From assembly GCA_037176705.1 (NCBI GenBank), contig CM073907.1, positions 12,679,001 through 12,743,000 on the forward strand: a stretch of DNA of 64,000 nt, in the 5' to 3' direction. The translations under genes and the position numbers were made by a program. Below, piece after piece: positions 1-10,585 of this stretch (within the stretch, counting starts at the first letter, position 1; each line of letters begins with the position of its first letter). Source of the stretch: Molossus alvarezi (Eukaryota; Chordata; Mammalia; Chiroptera; Molossidae). The notes under the pieces were generated by a model, which worked only from the letters and a program-made list of their open reading frames with translations, was not told the DNA's origin and searched no databases.

Positions 1-206
1 GAGTGTGACCAGCTTCTCATCTCACACACTGCTCAGCTCCCGGGCAGGACAAGCTGCAGGTCTGGGCACATTGCGGTGGCGGTGGAGGCGGGTCTGTGCC
101 CGGGCCACGCCACGCGGCCTGCTCGGCCCTCTGCCTGCGAGCTGACCTGGAGCGAGCTGGGCGCGGCTGCGGCGGCTCACGCAGGAGTCTCCCCGGCTCC
201 GCTCAC

Positions 207-386
207 CTCCTTACAGTTCTCCGAGTTCGAGAAGTGGATGAGGTCATCGTTGTACATCTCCTGGGTGTTGATGATGTCGCTGTACTCCTTCTGGCTCAGG
301 TCCTCGGGGTTGATGCCGTTGGCCCGCAGGAACTCCTGGTAGGCCACGCTGAAGGCCTGGCCGATGGACTGGGCAATCAGCTGGGC
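207..386 (-). CDS. APBA2: APBA2 coding exon: PTB C-terminal helix and linker (residues ~514-573)
   Basis: This exon encodes 60 residues, beginning [12 protein letters not shown] and ending [10 protein letters not shown]. It is flanked by a CCCCAG acceptor just above 386 and a GAG|GTGAGC donor just below 207, and both junctions are phase 0. It forms the C-terminal alpha helix of the phosphotyrosine-binding (PTB) domain, which in this family binds the APP cytoplasmic NPxY-type tail, followed by the linker segment [19 protein letters not shown] before the PDZ domains. In the paralogue Mint1 this linker is known to fold back on the PTB domain and inhibit peptide binding; I infer the same here from sequence identity. 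The next exons, encoding PDZ1, PDZ2 and the C-terminus, would lie at coordinates below 1. Recognition is from remembered human Mint1/Mint2 sequence. Confidence 0.96.
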
Positions 387-2119
387 CTGGGGGAGGGGCA
401 GCCTTAGCGACCAGCGTGCACACGGCTCCGCCTCAGAGGGGCTTCCGCAGCAGCGCGGGGTGCACGGGGCCCTCGAGAGGAGCTGGGGACCCTCTTCCAC
501 TGACAGCTGTCTTCCACCAACACCCCTCCGTGGGGTGAACTTCCTGCTCCAGGACCTGTGCGGACCTGGTCCTGACTGCCCCACCTGAGCCGCTCTAAGT
601 CCTAGGCGGTCCAGGACAGAGCATGGGGTCAGTCTGCAAGAACCTGCACGTCCGAGGTCGCGCTGCTCCATTGGTGGCCACTGCACTTCCTTCCCACCCG
701 TCTCCGTCCCAGGACACCTGAGCTGTGTTCTTGGGAGCGTCACAGATGCTGCTGGTGGTCTGCCCATCGGCCCTGTCTCCCAGCAGCAGAGCCGGGGGCC
801 AGCCGGGCCTCCTCCCACCCAGCAGCTCTGGTCTACCTCCCCTGCCACTGTCCCCCAGCTGCCATCGAGGGGGCCTCAGCAATGGGCACCCCCAGCAAGC
901 CTCGGGGTAACGGGACCCGAAAGCAAGTGAAAATGTGAGCTCTGGCCTGTCCAGCGAAGTCCCTTTGTGACCACGCCCACTGCCTCATTCAGGGGCGGCG
1001 AGCAGGGCCCGGGACGAGGCTGGCAGGGCCCGGAGGCTTTCCTTACACAGTGGGCATTGCAGACTGACCTGCCCTCCCCTTCTGGACCTGGGCACGCCCC
1101 AGGAAGGGCCGGCCCATGTTCGCTCAGCACAACGAGCCCAGCTCCCTCCCCAGACCAGCATCTGGGTGCTGCTGCCCAGAGGGGCAGAGGCACAGAGCCC
1201 AGGGACCGCCAGGTGGCGCCCAGGGACCACCAGGGGATGCCACCGGCTGGCACAGCTAAGAGCACTGCTGAGGCCCCAGCAGAAGCTGGAAATCAGGCCC
1301 CGGGGAGGGCGCAGGGCGGAGGGGACCGGGAGGCCAGAACCCGCCCCACCGCACCTAGGCCTCGGGGTTTGCACCCATCCCCAGGCCTCTGGGTCCATCT
1401 CCACCTGACCGAGGAGCCCGGGCTGGGAAGGGTGGTCTGAGAGCATGGCTCCTTCACCCTGAGACACCCTCAAGTCCGCATGTGAACAAGTGACCCTTCC
1501 GAGTGTTCAGGGAGGAGAGAGACTTTTCTAAAAACTGTCCTCTGGCCACAGCCAGAAGCACTCAGCATTAGCAAGACCCGCCTGCAGGGGGCAGCAGGAG
1601 GCCCGGCGCCCCCCAGCTCCCTGCTTGGCCCTGCAGCTCCCTCTCCGCTGTCTCTCCCACTGCCAGGCTCAGCAAGGGGCTTGCACCCCATCAAGGGGGA
1701 GTCCGAGGCTTTCTGCCCCCTGGCGAGTCTACCGCATCCTAAACGCCAGAATCGTTTTTTAACCTGTGAAGACCGAAGTGGCCCTGAGCGAAGGCAGAGC
1801 CAGACTCAGGTGCGGCTGCGCCTCCCTCAACGCGGCCCTGCCAGGCGACAGCGTGCGTCCTGACGGCAGCAGAGGCGGCCAAGGGCTGCTCTGCGCCAGG
1901 CGGAAAGGTGTGTGTGTGTAGGGGGGGCTTCTGCAGCCAGCCAGCTCCCCGGTGCCTTTAACTACAGCTCAGGTTAGAAATGGCCCCTGCAGAACTTGCA
2001 TAAAGCGAAACAAAACCGTGTTCACAATCTCTGCCCGTGATGGTGCCCAGCACTGCCACACGGCTTCTGAGGAGCCTGGGGTCCCGGGGCCCCGCGGGGC
2101 CCACACCGGGGTTACTCAC
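387..2119 (-). other. APBA2: APBA2 intron (between exons 2120-2305 and 207-386)
   Basis: This 1.7 kb GC-rich intron shows no recognisable repeat or gene. A candidate CTCF core lies at 1206-1219 and is listed separately. Open frames across it run through intronic sequence and are not supported. Confidence 0.85.
1206..1219 (+). promoter_or_regulatory. Candidate CTCF core motif in APBA2 intron
   Basis: The sequence CCGCCAGGTGGCGC matches the CTCF core pattern CCASYAGRKGGCRS at 13 of 14 positions (G instead of A at position 3). It lies in single-copy GC-rich intron. This is a motif match by eye; occupancy is unknown. Confidence 0.4.
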
Positions 2120-2305
2120 GTCCTCAGACTCGAACACGTGGCAGATCATCTTGTACTGCTTCTTCCCCTCCTGGGCCCCCGGCGTGGTCTCGATGCAGTC
2201 CTGGGAGGCCGAGCGGGGCATGCGCCGCCGGGCCATCAGCACCACGATGTTCCCGATGTCGGCGATGTAGGAGATGGTGCGCAAGGCGTGGTCCATCATG
2301 GCTTC
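2120..2305 (-). CDS. APBA2: APBA2 coding exon: central PTB domain (residues ~452-513)
   Basis: This exon encodes 62 residues from [20 protein letters not shown] to [12 protein letters not shown]. The acceptor reads CCCACAG before 2305 and the donor GAC|GTGAGT follows 2120; both are phase 0. It holds central beta strands of the PTB fold, including the conserved run [18 protein letters not shown] and the strand [10 protein letters not shown]. The intervening loop with [19 protein letters not shown] is where Mint1 and Mint2 differ most, and the residues here match Mint2. The reading frame is intact. Confidence 0.97.
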
Positions 2306-2373
2306 CTGTGGGCAGAGGGTGAGGGCCCACATGAGGGAGCGCAGTGGGCAGCAAGACAGCCACAAACACTCGA

Positions 2374-2592
2374 GCCCGGCCGGTGTGGCTCATCGGACGG
2401 AGCGTCATCCCACGGACTGAGAGGTCCCGGTTCAATTCCCCGTCGGGGAACATGCCTGGGTCCTGACCCCCCGTAGGGGCCGTGCAGGAGGTGGCCAATC
2501 CATGTTTTTCTCTCACATTGATGTTTCTCTATCTCTCCCTTCCCCTCTTAAAAAAAAAACAAAAAACAATAAAAACATTTTTTTTAAAAAAA
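2374..2592 (+). mobile_element. Ves-type SINE, short class
   Basis: tRNA-like head with an A-box-like segment and a B-box-like GGTTCAATTCC, the body hallmark GTGCAGGAGGTGGCCAAT, and an A-rich tail with AATAAAAAC. It lies in the APBA2 intron. Confidence 0.9.
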
Positions 2593-3261
2593 GAGCATGG
2601 AGTCCACAGTGCTCAGCCTCAACCTGACTGCCGGTTGGGGCCGGACCATTGGTCACTGTGAAGGGGCCTCCTGCCCCGGGAGCCGGTACCCACCACCTTC
2701 CCAAAGCACAGCCTCTAAATAAATGATCGCCAGCCCTTGCTAAATGCCCCCTGGGGGACAAACTGCCCCAGGTTGGGAATCACTGATTTTGAGCACAGAG
2801 CACGTCAGGGTGGTGATTTCTGCTCCAGTCTGGGTGGGGCTCTTGGTCCCCATGGAGCCTGACCCACCTGAGCAGAGACGACCGTGGCTTTGGAGAAGGG
2901 TCCCCTCCCTGCAAAGCACGTGCCCGGCCCAGACTCCTGCCCAGTGGAGGAGGGAAGCTTGGCAGCCAGTGTTTCCCACAGATGAGGGGTCAGGGGTCCA
3001 AGCAGCCCGGGCTGGGTCAGGGGCACCGAGGCAGTTCACCGGCCCCATCGATGGGTCTCCGCCGCCACTCAAACCCCTCAGCCCCTGACAAGTCCGTCAC
3101 TGTCCATGGCTTTTGTCATCGGACAGGAGTCTCCCTGTCACGCCGCCCTGGCCTGAGAGACGCCCAGGGGGCCCATGCAGCCAGACCGTGTCCTGGGGTC
3201 CCCGCGTGGGGCGTCCATCGTTCGTTTACATGAACTTGAACAGCCGTCTTCAAAGGCTCAC
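2593..3261 (-). other. APBA2: APBA2 intron segment
   Basis: The intron part between the SINE at 2374-2592 and the exon at 3262-3348. No feature recognised. Confidence 0.7.
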
Positions 3262-3348
3262 CTGTGTGTCCGCATTTAACACCTTGATCCTCTGGGTGGA
3301 GATGAAGAGGTCCACTTCCGCCAGAGTCTGGGCGTCCCCCTCAGAACT
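3262..3348 (-). CDS. APBA2: APBA2 coding exon: PTB strand exon (residues ~423-451)
   Basis: This 87 nt exon encodes 29 residues, [15 protein letters not shown] and then [14 protein letters not shown]. The acceptor CCCTAG precedes 3348 and the donor CAG|GTGAGC follows 3262, both phase 0. It supplies a PTB beta strand containing the family signature [15 protein letters not shown], shared by all Mint proteins. It directly follows the optional 36-nt microexon at 6351-6386, and since both junctions are phase 0 the frame survives skipping that microexon. Confidence 0.95.
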
Positions 3349-5441
3349 CTAGGGGAGGACAGTGGACACTGTTACAGATCAAAAGAAACAGCCCGAACAA
3401 AGCCCACAAGACTCCGAAGGGCCCGAGCACCCCTAAAGGGACCCGCGCTCCGGCGCGAGCAGCTGACGCCTGCGCCTTCCGAGCAGCCGGTCTGCAGGGG
3501 AGGAGGGAGGGCGCTCCGGCGATGAGCACGGGGGGAGCGGGGCCTGTGCACGGCACCCGGAGAGCAGGCTCTGGCTCGGAAAAGTGTCTGCAGCCACAGG
3601 GATCAAGCCCGGCAAAGACGTGGTCTGTGTCCCTGGGCTCCATTTCTCCGCGTTGATTCTACGCATCCCCAGGAAATGGGGAAGGGATTTCCGAAGACGC
3701 TGGATTAAAATGTCAGCATTTTCTTCCGACTGAAACAGTCACAATCACGCCCACCCCCCCACCCCCAGCAGGCTTGGTCCCCGTTTTCCAAACACCCTAA
3801 TGGGAGCAAGACCCGACTGGACCGCGTGCTGCGCTCTGACGCAGGACAGGCCGGAAGACGCTGTCACACAGCACCCGTGTCACCTCCTGGAGGATGCTCA
3901 TCGTCGGGCCATGAGTTATGTGCACACGGAAGGTTCCGGAAGCTGAGAGAACGACTCAGGGTCTGCCCCCGAAACCAGGACAGCCTCTCACTGGCTGTGC
4001 ATCTGCGGGAACCCTAATCGCTTCTGCACAGCGGAGATAACACATCAGTGCCTTTGGTTTGCTGACTGCAGTAAATGAGTCTCTGCGGCCCCTCGGGAGC
4101 CTGTGGCGCTCTATCTTCCCTTCCAGAGCGTGGAAACTGCGATTTAATTCCTCGCTAGAAAATCTGGAATCAAAACCGCCCCTGCGGACAATTCCTCAGA
4201 GATTCGGACTTGCAAGGGGCCCCACGCTAAGACGACAGACTCGTGTTTTCGCTCAGTGTTCAAGGCAAAGGGCTCCCGGGCGTCCGGCCCACCGCCGGTC
4301 ACCTGCTTTCAAATGACGACCCGGACCAGGGAACCCAAAACATGCGGCTGAAAACCAGTCTGCAGGACCGTGGAGCGATCACTTTCCCTCGATTTCAAAA
4401 CCGGGCTTCCTGCTGTCATGCAGACGTTTGGGAAGGTGGTTCTGGGTTGTTGCCAGAACCTTCTTGGGGAAAGCAGGTCTGGTCAGAACTAGAGCAGAAA
4501 CTCTGCCGGTGGCCCGTGGCGTCTAGTTTTCCGACAGTTTTGGAGGAAGCGTGAGCTGCACTCAAGCTGGAGAGTGAACGTATGAAGCTGAACCCCGACC
4601 ACGAACGGGGCAGGCAAGATCCCCCGGCATACTCCCCGCTGGGGAAGTGGGGAGCAGCATCAACACAGATCCTACAGGGGACACCAGACAATGGGTGGGC
4701 ACATCTGTGGATGGGGGCCCTGACCCTGGTCACCAGTGGGTCTGTGCGTGGGGTGGCTCTCTGCTGGGGACACCCCCCACTCCCGGGGCTCAGGTTCACA
4801 GAGCACCTCTCATCATCAGCTGTGGGCAGACCAGAAAAGGGGCTCTTGGCAGTGACCCTGAGCATCTCCCCGCCGGGAAGGAAGGACGGCCCTTCATGGA
4901 GATGATTTGTTGTCTTGGCTGCCGCTGAGGCTGCTCTGAGCCCCATCTGCCTGCGCCCAGACCTGAGGACAGGCTGCCGTCCACAGGCAGGGAAGTGTCA
5001 CTGTGGGGGGAGGGGAGCCCCCAGAAGGGTCCTGCGCTGCACCCCAGAAAATGACGTCCCGGGGGGATGGAAGACTAAACCTCTGCTGTATCAGGAGGGT
5101 GGGGAGAGAGGGCCCAGCATTTACCCAACGACCAGGTTTACAAACAAGGACTGAAGATCAAACCAATTTTTGAAAGTCTGTCCACGCTCCAGAGACTTTT
5201 CAATAAAGAAAGCATCTCATGGGCAAACTGGAACTTCTCATCAACCAGATTTAGTAAATTAAACTTAATGAGTCTTTAAATATCTGAACGATTTAATTAA
5301 TTCTCTACAGGAGGCCCAGCAACTAAACAGATCACGTGGACTTACCGAATGCCACGTTTAAAAACATCTGTGTGAAAAACAGTAACATCCCAGCATTAAC
5401 CATGTTCTGGCACACGTCAGTGTACAGACACTTAAACAATA

Positions 5442-5646
5442 TTTTGTTTTTTTAAAACATATTTTTTCTTTAATGATTTGAGACAGATAAAAACATCAAT
5501 GAGAGAGAACATGGATTGGCCGCCTCCTGCATGCCCCCCACTGGGGATCAGGCCCACAACCTGGGCATGTGCCCTGACCGGGAATCGAACTGGCGACCTC
5601 TTGGTGCATGGTCAATGCTCAACCACTGAACCACACTGGCCAGGCT
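5442..5646 (-). mobile_element. Ves-type SINE, short class
   Basis: Minus-orientation copy. The tRNA-like head ends near 5645 (CACACTGGCCAGGC on the plus strand) and the A-rich tail appears as T-rich sequence near 5442-5470. It has the short-class body with the GCCCCCCACTGGGGATC block. Confidence 0.88.
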
Positions 5647-5682
5647 TAAAAAAAAATTTTTTTTTTTAAAAAGGGCAATAAG

Positions 5683-5937
5683 TACCCTGATCAGTCTGGC
5701 TCAGTGGTTGGAGCATCAGCCTGCAGACCAAAGAGTCGTGGGTTCAATTCTGGTCAAGGGTACATACCTCAGTTGTGGTTCATCCCCGGCCCTGGTCGGG
5801 GTCATGCGGGAGGCAACCAGTTGATGGATCTCTCTCACGTTGATGTTTCTATCTCTGTTTCTCCCCCCCACCCCACTTCCCTCCCAATCTATCTAAAGAT
5901 AAATGGAAAAATACCCTCAGGTGAAGATTTAAAAAAA
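5683..5937 (+). mobile_element. Ves-type SINE, long class
   Basis: Plus-orientation copy with head CCTGATCAGTCTGGCTCAGTGG, the body motif GGAGGCAACCAGTTGATGG and the 3' terminal element CCCTCAGGTGAAGATT. It directly abuts another copy at 5949. Confidence 0.88.
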
Positions 5938-5948
5938 TGGAAAAATGA

Positions 5949-6172
5949 GCTCAGCCGGGGTGGTTCAGTGGTTGAGCATGACCCATGCACCTGGTTCGAT
6001 TCCCGGTCAGGGCACATGCCCAGGTTGTGGGCCTGATCCCCAGTGGGGGGCATGCAGGAGGCGGCCAATCGATGTTCTCGCTCATCGATGTTTCTGTCTC
6101 TCTCCTTCTCCCTTCCTCTCTCTCTAAAATCAATAATAATAATAAAAAATTTTTTTTTTATTAAAAAGGACA
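5949..6172 (+). mobile_element. Ves-type SINE, short class
   Basis: Plus-orientation copy with B-box GGTTCGATTCC, body block CCCCAGTGGGGGGCATGC and an A/T-rich tail with AATAATAATAAAAAA. It is the third member of a back-to-back cluster. Confidence 0.88.
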
Positions 6173-6350
6173 AAGATTAAATTCTTCTGTCTGAGGGCGG
6201 TTAAAAAATATATCCATGGTTTCATCCAAAGTCTAGCATTTACCCACAAGGGAAGAGGACATGCCAAATGCCACGTTATCTGTTTGTGGGACCCCCGCCC
6301 CCGCACAGGACAAGCCACAGAAGCACAAGCAGCCCCCCAGCCCTACACAC

Positions 6351-6386
6351 CGCTTTTTTCTTGATTTTAGCCGCTTTCTGCATCCT
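6351..6386 (-). CDS. APBA2: APBA2 36-nt microexon (residues ~411-422)
   Basis: This microexon encodes RMQKAAKIKKKA. The acceptor GTTCAG precedes 6386 and the donor GCG|GTGTGT follows 6351. Its length is 12 codons with phase 0 on both sides, so it can be skipped without a frame change. The encoded lysine-rich loop lies inside the PTB domain between two strands, and Mint1 has a similar basic loop at the same place. The donor is weaker than its neighbours, which fits a cassette exon. I recall a human isoform lacking 12 residues and think this is the exon involved, but cannot verify that here. It is too short to appear as an open frame and was found by translating the intron. Confidence 0.9.
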
Positions 6387-7105
6387 CTGAACAGCATGTA
6401 AAGAAAGGAAGAATGGTGGTTGCCGAGAAGGAAGGGGCAGCAGAGTTATTTCGTTTTACGGTCAACACCCCAGCGCTCAGACCTCGTGCCCAGCGGACAG
6501 AGAAGCAGCCACCGTCTCGGGGGGCACACGGCCCTCAAGTGCTGGAGGTTCCTAATAGCGGGGCCACGAGGGGTCGGCCGCCGGGCTCCAGGGCAGAACA
6601 GCAGGCTCCGGGCTGCCTTTGCTGGGTTCATGCCTGGGACCCCCTTCCCTCTGCTAACAGAGCTCGGTGTGTCCGGTTTCTCACCCCGCAGGGCAGCAGC
6701 ACCCCACACCACCGCACCCCGACCCCATCAGCTTTGCGGACTTGGCCTCATCTTCTTGCCCAGCTGCACCCGGCCTCCAAACTCGGGCGACCAACCCGGA
6801 GCTGTGAGGATGCCCGAGCTTTTCCTGACGCCACGAATCGAACTGAACCGTGAGGTCAGCTCCCCGTCTGCAAGCAGCACCTGGACGGCTGTGCAGGCCC
6901 CAGGCTGCGCCCGGGATTCAGACTGCACGCCAGTCAGCGTCGTCCTCAACGTCCTACTTCTGGGTGGCCCGGCGGCAGCCCTCACTAAGGAGCCTGCTGC
7001 CCGTGTGCCCAGCCCGGCACCGTCCCATCCAAGGCTGTGGGTCAGAGCTGGTCACGGTGCGTGTCCTGCCCGCCCCCACCCAGGCTCCCCGCGAGCCCAC
7101 CCCAC

Positions 7106-7251
7106 CTTGACCCGGCTGACGGCCTCCTGGGCTTGCACCATCCTGATGTTTTTGGACGGGTTCCGTTCCGAGAGCAGCTGGGTGGACCCCAGGTAGTTGG
7201 CGGCGAAGATGATCCCGTCAATGAGGTCCTCTGGCTCACAAGGCCCTGGCA
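7106..7251 (-). CDS. APBA2: APBA2 coding exon: PTB domain start (residues ~362-410)
   Basis: This 146 nt exon begins with the last two bases of a split valine codon (acceptor CTTCAG|TG) and ends AAG|GTGGGG in phase 0. It encodes [20 protein letters not shown], then [20 protein letters not shown], then AQEAVSRVK. The segment [15 protein letters not shown] is the first strand of the PTB domain, where the family binds the APP tail. Because it starts in phase 1 it is only in frame when the 37-nt microexon at 9784-9820 is included. Confidence 0.97.
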
Positions 7252-8338
7252 CTGAAGGAGCACAGTTAGCGCTGCCCCACAGGACGGCCACGCCCCGGGT
7301 CAGGGACGAAGACGGGCTGTCTGCAGCAGGCGGGGCGCTGGGCTCCCCCACCATGCCACCACTACTCGGCCAGAACACCCCATGCAAACTGTCACACGAG
7401 GGACCTCCGTCACCTCCAGGTGACAGCCCGGGGCTGCCATCCCAGAGGGCTCCCACTCCCTGCACACAGCATTTCCACGCCTGCCCCGGGGCCCCTAGAA
7501 CTCGCGGTGGTGATGGGAACTGCTGTGACCCTGCGATCCTCCTGAGCCTCCTTGGCTCGGTGCTGCAGGCTCCTGGTCCTCCCACCCCCCACACTCGGTC
7601 AGGCTGGCGGCCGTGGCCCCAGCACCGGGACGTCCCGCCATGGGGAGGACTGTTCTGTCTACCCCCTCTCAGGACAGGAGTGACATGTGGCTCTGAGCCC
7701 CTCCACCACGGCACCTGAAGACCTGAGCCGCCCAGCTCTGAGTGTTCATGCACACACAGCCACGTGTGGCCGGCGGCTCCTGTGCTGGACAGCGGGTGGC
7801 AGGGCGCGGGTGGGACGCAGCTCAGGCTCTGCGACTCGCACACCTGGTCACCTCGGCGTCCCACGTGACCCGCAAGTCTGGGCCTCCCCACCCAGGCTGC
7901 TCAGGCACTGGGAGCTCAGAGAGTGGCAGGCTGTCATCTGAGCCGTGACAACCAACTCCAGATTCGGGACCAGTTTTCCAAACGACTGTCTGCAACTGTC
8001 GTGCCCCTTAAACCACGGCAGAAAGCCACGCACACAGCCAGGAGGCCTGGGCGTCACCTGAACACACCTCAGCTCTGGGGACCTTTAGTGGAAGTTTAGA
8101 TTGGGTCACCGCGGTGGCCGTCAGCCTGCAGCTGCGGCCTGCGGACACCCCAGGCTCACACAGCAGACACCGGGAGACGGGAGCGAGGCAGCACCCTGCA
8201 CCCAAGCCATCTCATCGAGTGCATAAGAGCAAGGCGCGGAGTTTAAGACACCTGATGCCATGACGGGCCCTGGCCACTCAGACAATTAGCTGGGTCAATA
8301 GATGTTGTCTCCAGGATCTACTAAGAAATGAAACAGCA

Positions 8339-8516
8339 GCCCTGGCTGGGTGGCTCAGTTGGTTGGTGCATCGTCCCGATAGGCCAGGGTTGCAGGTTTG
8401 ATCCCTGGTCAGGGCACATACAAGAGACAACCAATGAATGTCCCAGTAAGTGGAACAATAAATCAATGTCTGTCTGTCTCTCTCTCAAATTAATCAATGC
8501 ATTTTTTTTAATCTTT
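8339..8516 (+). mobile_element. Ves-type SINE, older third class
   Basis: Head GGCTCAGTTGGTTGGTGCATCG followed by a B-box GGTTTGATCCC, then a body lacking the second half seen in other copies. The GTTGGTTGG segment matches the outer SINE at 45295-45805, so I treat these as a separate, more diverged class. Confidence 0.8.
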
Positions 8517-8527
8517 AAATTAAAAAC

Positions 8528-8729
8528 AAATTTTTTTTTCTGTATTGATTTGAGAGTGGGAGGGAGAGAGAGAAACATCGATGAGAAGGAACATCAACTG
8601 GCCACCTCCTGCATGCCCCCAGTGGGGAATGGGCCCACAACCTGGGCATGTGCCCTGACCGAGAATCGAACAGATGACCTCTTGGTGCATGGGTCGATGC
8701 TCAACCACTGAGCCACGCTGGCTGGGCAT
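8528..8729 (-). mobile_element. Ves-type SINE, short class
   Basis: Minus-orientation copy, with the head at the high-coordinate end (GCCACGCTGGCTGGGC on the plus strand) and the T-rich complement of the tail at 8528. Confidence 0.88.
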
Positions 8730-8762
8730 TTTTCTTTTAATATTTAAAAGAAAAGAAATGAA

Positions 8763-9050
8763 GCCCTGGCTGATGTATCACAGTGGTTAGAGCATCGGCC
8801 CATGTACCAGAGGGTCTTGGGTTTGATTCCCATTCACAGTCATGTACCTTGGTTGTCGGTTCAATCCCTGGCCCTGGTTGGGGGAGTGTGTGGGAGGCAA
8901 CCAATCGATGTGTCTCTCTCACGTCCATGTCTCTCTCTTTCTCACTCTCTCTCTCCTCCTCTCCCTCTCCCTTCCCTCCCTCCCACTTTCTCTAAAAAAA
9001 ATGTATCAATGGAAAAAATATCCTTGGGTGAGGATAAAAAAAAAAGAAGA
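8763..9050 (+). mobile_element. Ves-type SINE, long class, with target-site duplication
   Basis: Head GCCCTGGCTGATGTATCACAG, CT-rich 3' region and terminal element ATCCTTGGGTGAGGAT before an A-rich tail. The flanking duplication AAAAGAAATGAA is seen at 8751-8762 and 9053-9064. Confidence 0.92.
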
Positions 9051-9334
9051 AGAAAAGAAATGAAAAAGCAAAGTCCAGACCCACGAGGCAAGTTCAACAT
9101 CTGTTTTAAGTACAACATCTGGACATAGGTTTGTCCAGAAGTGTGCTGAAAGGGTGCACAGGAAGGTTCCCTCTGCAGAGAGGGTCTGGGGTGTGCAGAG
9201 GGAAAAACAGAAAGTGTCACAGGAATTTCTAACCCTTGTCTTGATCCAAGCACTAGTCACAAAAATCTTCACTAACCTCTACTAGTGAATAAAAGCAATT
9301 TTCAAACACATCTAAATCTATTTATGCTGACCAA

Positions 9335-9560
9335 ATGGAGTACTAGAGATGAGTTCAAATGTCGTGTGCGTCGTGTGTACCACAAAGCTACAATAATCAA
9401 AACAGTATGGCACTGGCACAAAAATGGATATAAATAAGTCCTTGCTTCTATGGTCACTTAACCTATGACAGAGGAGACAGGAATATACAGCGTCCTGGGT
9501 GAGTCTATGACTGAGGGTGTAATTGGATGCGACGGTCTAGCTGGTCTACCTTGCACTGAC
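9335..9560 (+). mobile_element. L1 fragment (ORF2 3' region)
   Basis: The stretch CACAAAGCTACAATAATC followed by AAACAGTATGGCACTGGCA is typical of the C-terminal part of L1 ORF2. The copy is short and diverged. Confidence 0.7.
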
Positions 9561-9783
9561 TAACTGGACACCCCCCCCCAACACACATACACCTGATAAG
9601 GGCCTGTAACCTTCAAGTAAGCAAATATGCAGGGACCCTGCCTTATTCTAGCACTGTCTCCACCTCCAAGGTGTGCTCTCTAAACACTGCAGGAGAAACC
9701 CCCTCCTCCAAAAAAGTACCAGGACCATTTGCTTTGACAGAAAACGCGACTAGCCCTGAAAGAGAAAGTTCAGAGGCACTTAC

Positions 9784-9820
9784 CAGCCACAAAACTTGGA
9801 AAGGATGCCACCTTCTTTGT
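9784..9820 (-). CDS. APBA2: APBA2 37-nt microexon (residues 350-361 plus first base of 362)
   Basis: This microexon encodes TKKVASFPSFVA and the first base of the next valine codon. The acceptor is a long pyrimidine tract ending AACAG before 9820; the donor CTG|GTAAGT is a near-perfect consensus. At 37 nt it is not a multiple of three: the upstream exon ends in phase 0 and the downstream exon begins with TG, so inclusion is needed to keep the PTB domain in frame. It sits just N-terminal to the PTB domain. It is invisible as an open frame and was found by looking for the known family peptide. Confidence 0.93.
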
Positions 9821-10342
9821 CTGTTGGGCAAAAAAAAGAGTAACAGTTACGAGCACGTGGCCCGTACAACCGAGGCTGTGATGAGTGGCATCATGTGACA
9901 GGCTAATCCCGTGACTGACTGGCATCCCCAGGAGGTAATCTGGTCTCGTTCAGGCACCGTGGAGCATGGTAGGGGCACATATAATCTACTTCCAGGGGGA
10001 AAACTTGCTCCCATAATTCTGAGGAATTAATTACGAGGTACAGAAGGCCACTACCACCTATCACCTGGGGACCTAGAGACCATCCCACCCAATGGTTCTC
10101 CAACCGGTGGGCATGAGAATGACCGGGGCATGGCTGTAAAAGCAAGACAAAGGGAACAGCTCCCCACTCCATGCGTGGCCATTGTTACCCATCAATGTTA
10201 TAAATTTCACCCAAATGATGTTATCCAGAAAAGGGGCGAACTTGTTCTCGGCCTCATTTTAATAACCTCCATCATGGTGGTGTTGGTTTACATGGGATCA
10301 CCTCTTAAAATTATGTTGTTGGTTAAGAACGATGGTTCTCTT

Positions 10343-10582
10343 GCCCTGGCCAGTATGGCTCAACAATTAGAGCGTCGGCCAAAGGACCGAAGGGTTTTGG
10401 GGTCGATTCCCAGTCAAGGGCATGTACCTGGGTTGCAGGTTTGATGCTCGGCCCTGGTTGGGTTGTGTGGGAGGCAACTAATCGATGTGTCTCTCTAACA
10501 TCGATGTTTTTCTCTCTCTCCCTCCCTCCCACTCTATCTAAAAATCAATAGAAAAAATATCCTTGGGTGAGGATTAAAAGAA
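10343..10582 (+). mobile_element. Ves-type SINE, long class, inserted at a MER5A end
   Basis: Starts GCCCTGGCCAGTATGGCTC and ends with terminal element ATCCTTGGGTGAGGAT. The target-site duplication AAGAACGATGGTTCTC (10325-10340) versus AAGAACAGTGGTTCTC (10583-10598) includes the first bases of the MER5A element, showing that the SINE inserted into the older transposon. Confidence 0.92.
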
Positions 10583-10585
10583 AAG

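Larger units (their letters stand above)
3349..6350 (-). other. APBA2: APBA2 intron with three SINEs
   Basis: This 3 kb intron holds a cluster of three SINEs at 5442-6172, listed separately. The rest, including 3349-5440, is single-copy-looking with C-rich tracts near 3750-3765; I recognise no other feature. Confidence 0.85.
7252..9783 (-). other. APBA2: APBA2 intron with three SINEs and an L1 fragment
   Basis: This 2.5 kb intron holds SINEs at 8339-8516, 8528-8729 and 8763-9050 and an L1 fragment near 9335-9560. The part 7252-8330 shows no recognised feature. Confidence 0.85.

Noticed and set aside
177..848. 223-codon minus-strand open frame overlapping an APBA2 exon
   Set aside because: Only the part 207-386 is exon; the rest is intron read through because of high GC content, and splice sites bound the exon clearly.
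5889..6173. Many 60-130-codon frames with a recurring SLSLSLP or REREREK pattern
   Set aside because: These are translations of the SINE CT-rich region in either orientation and recur at each SINE.
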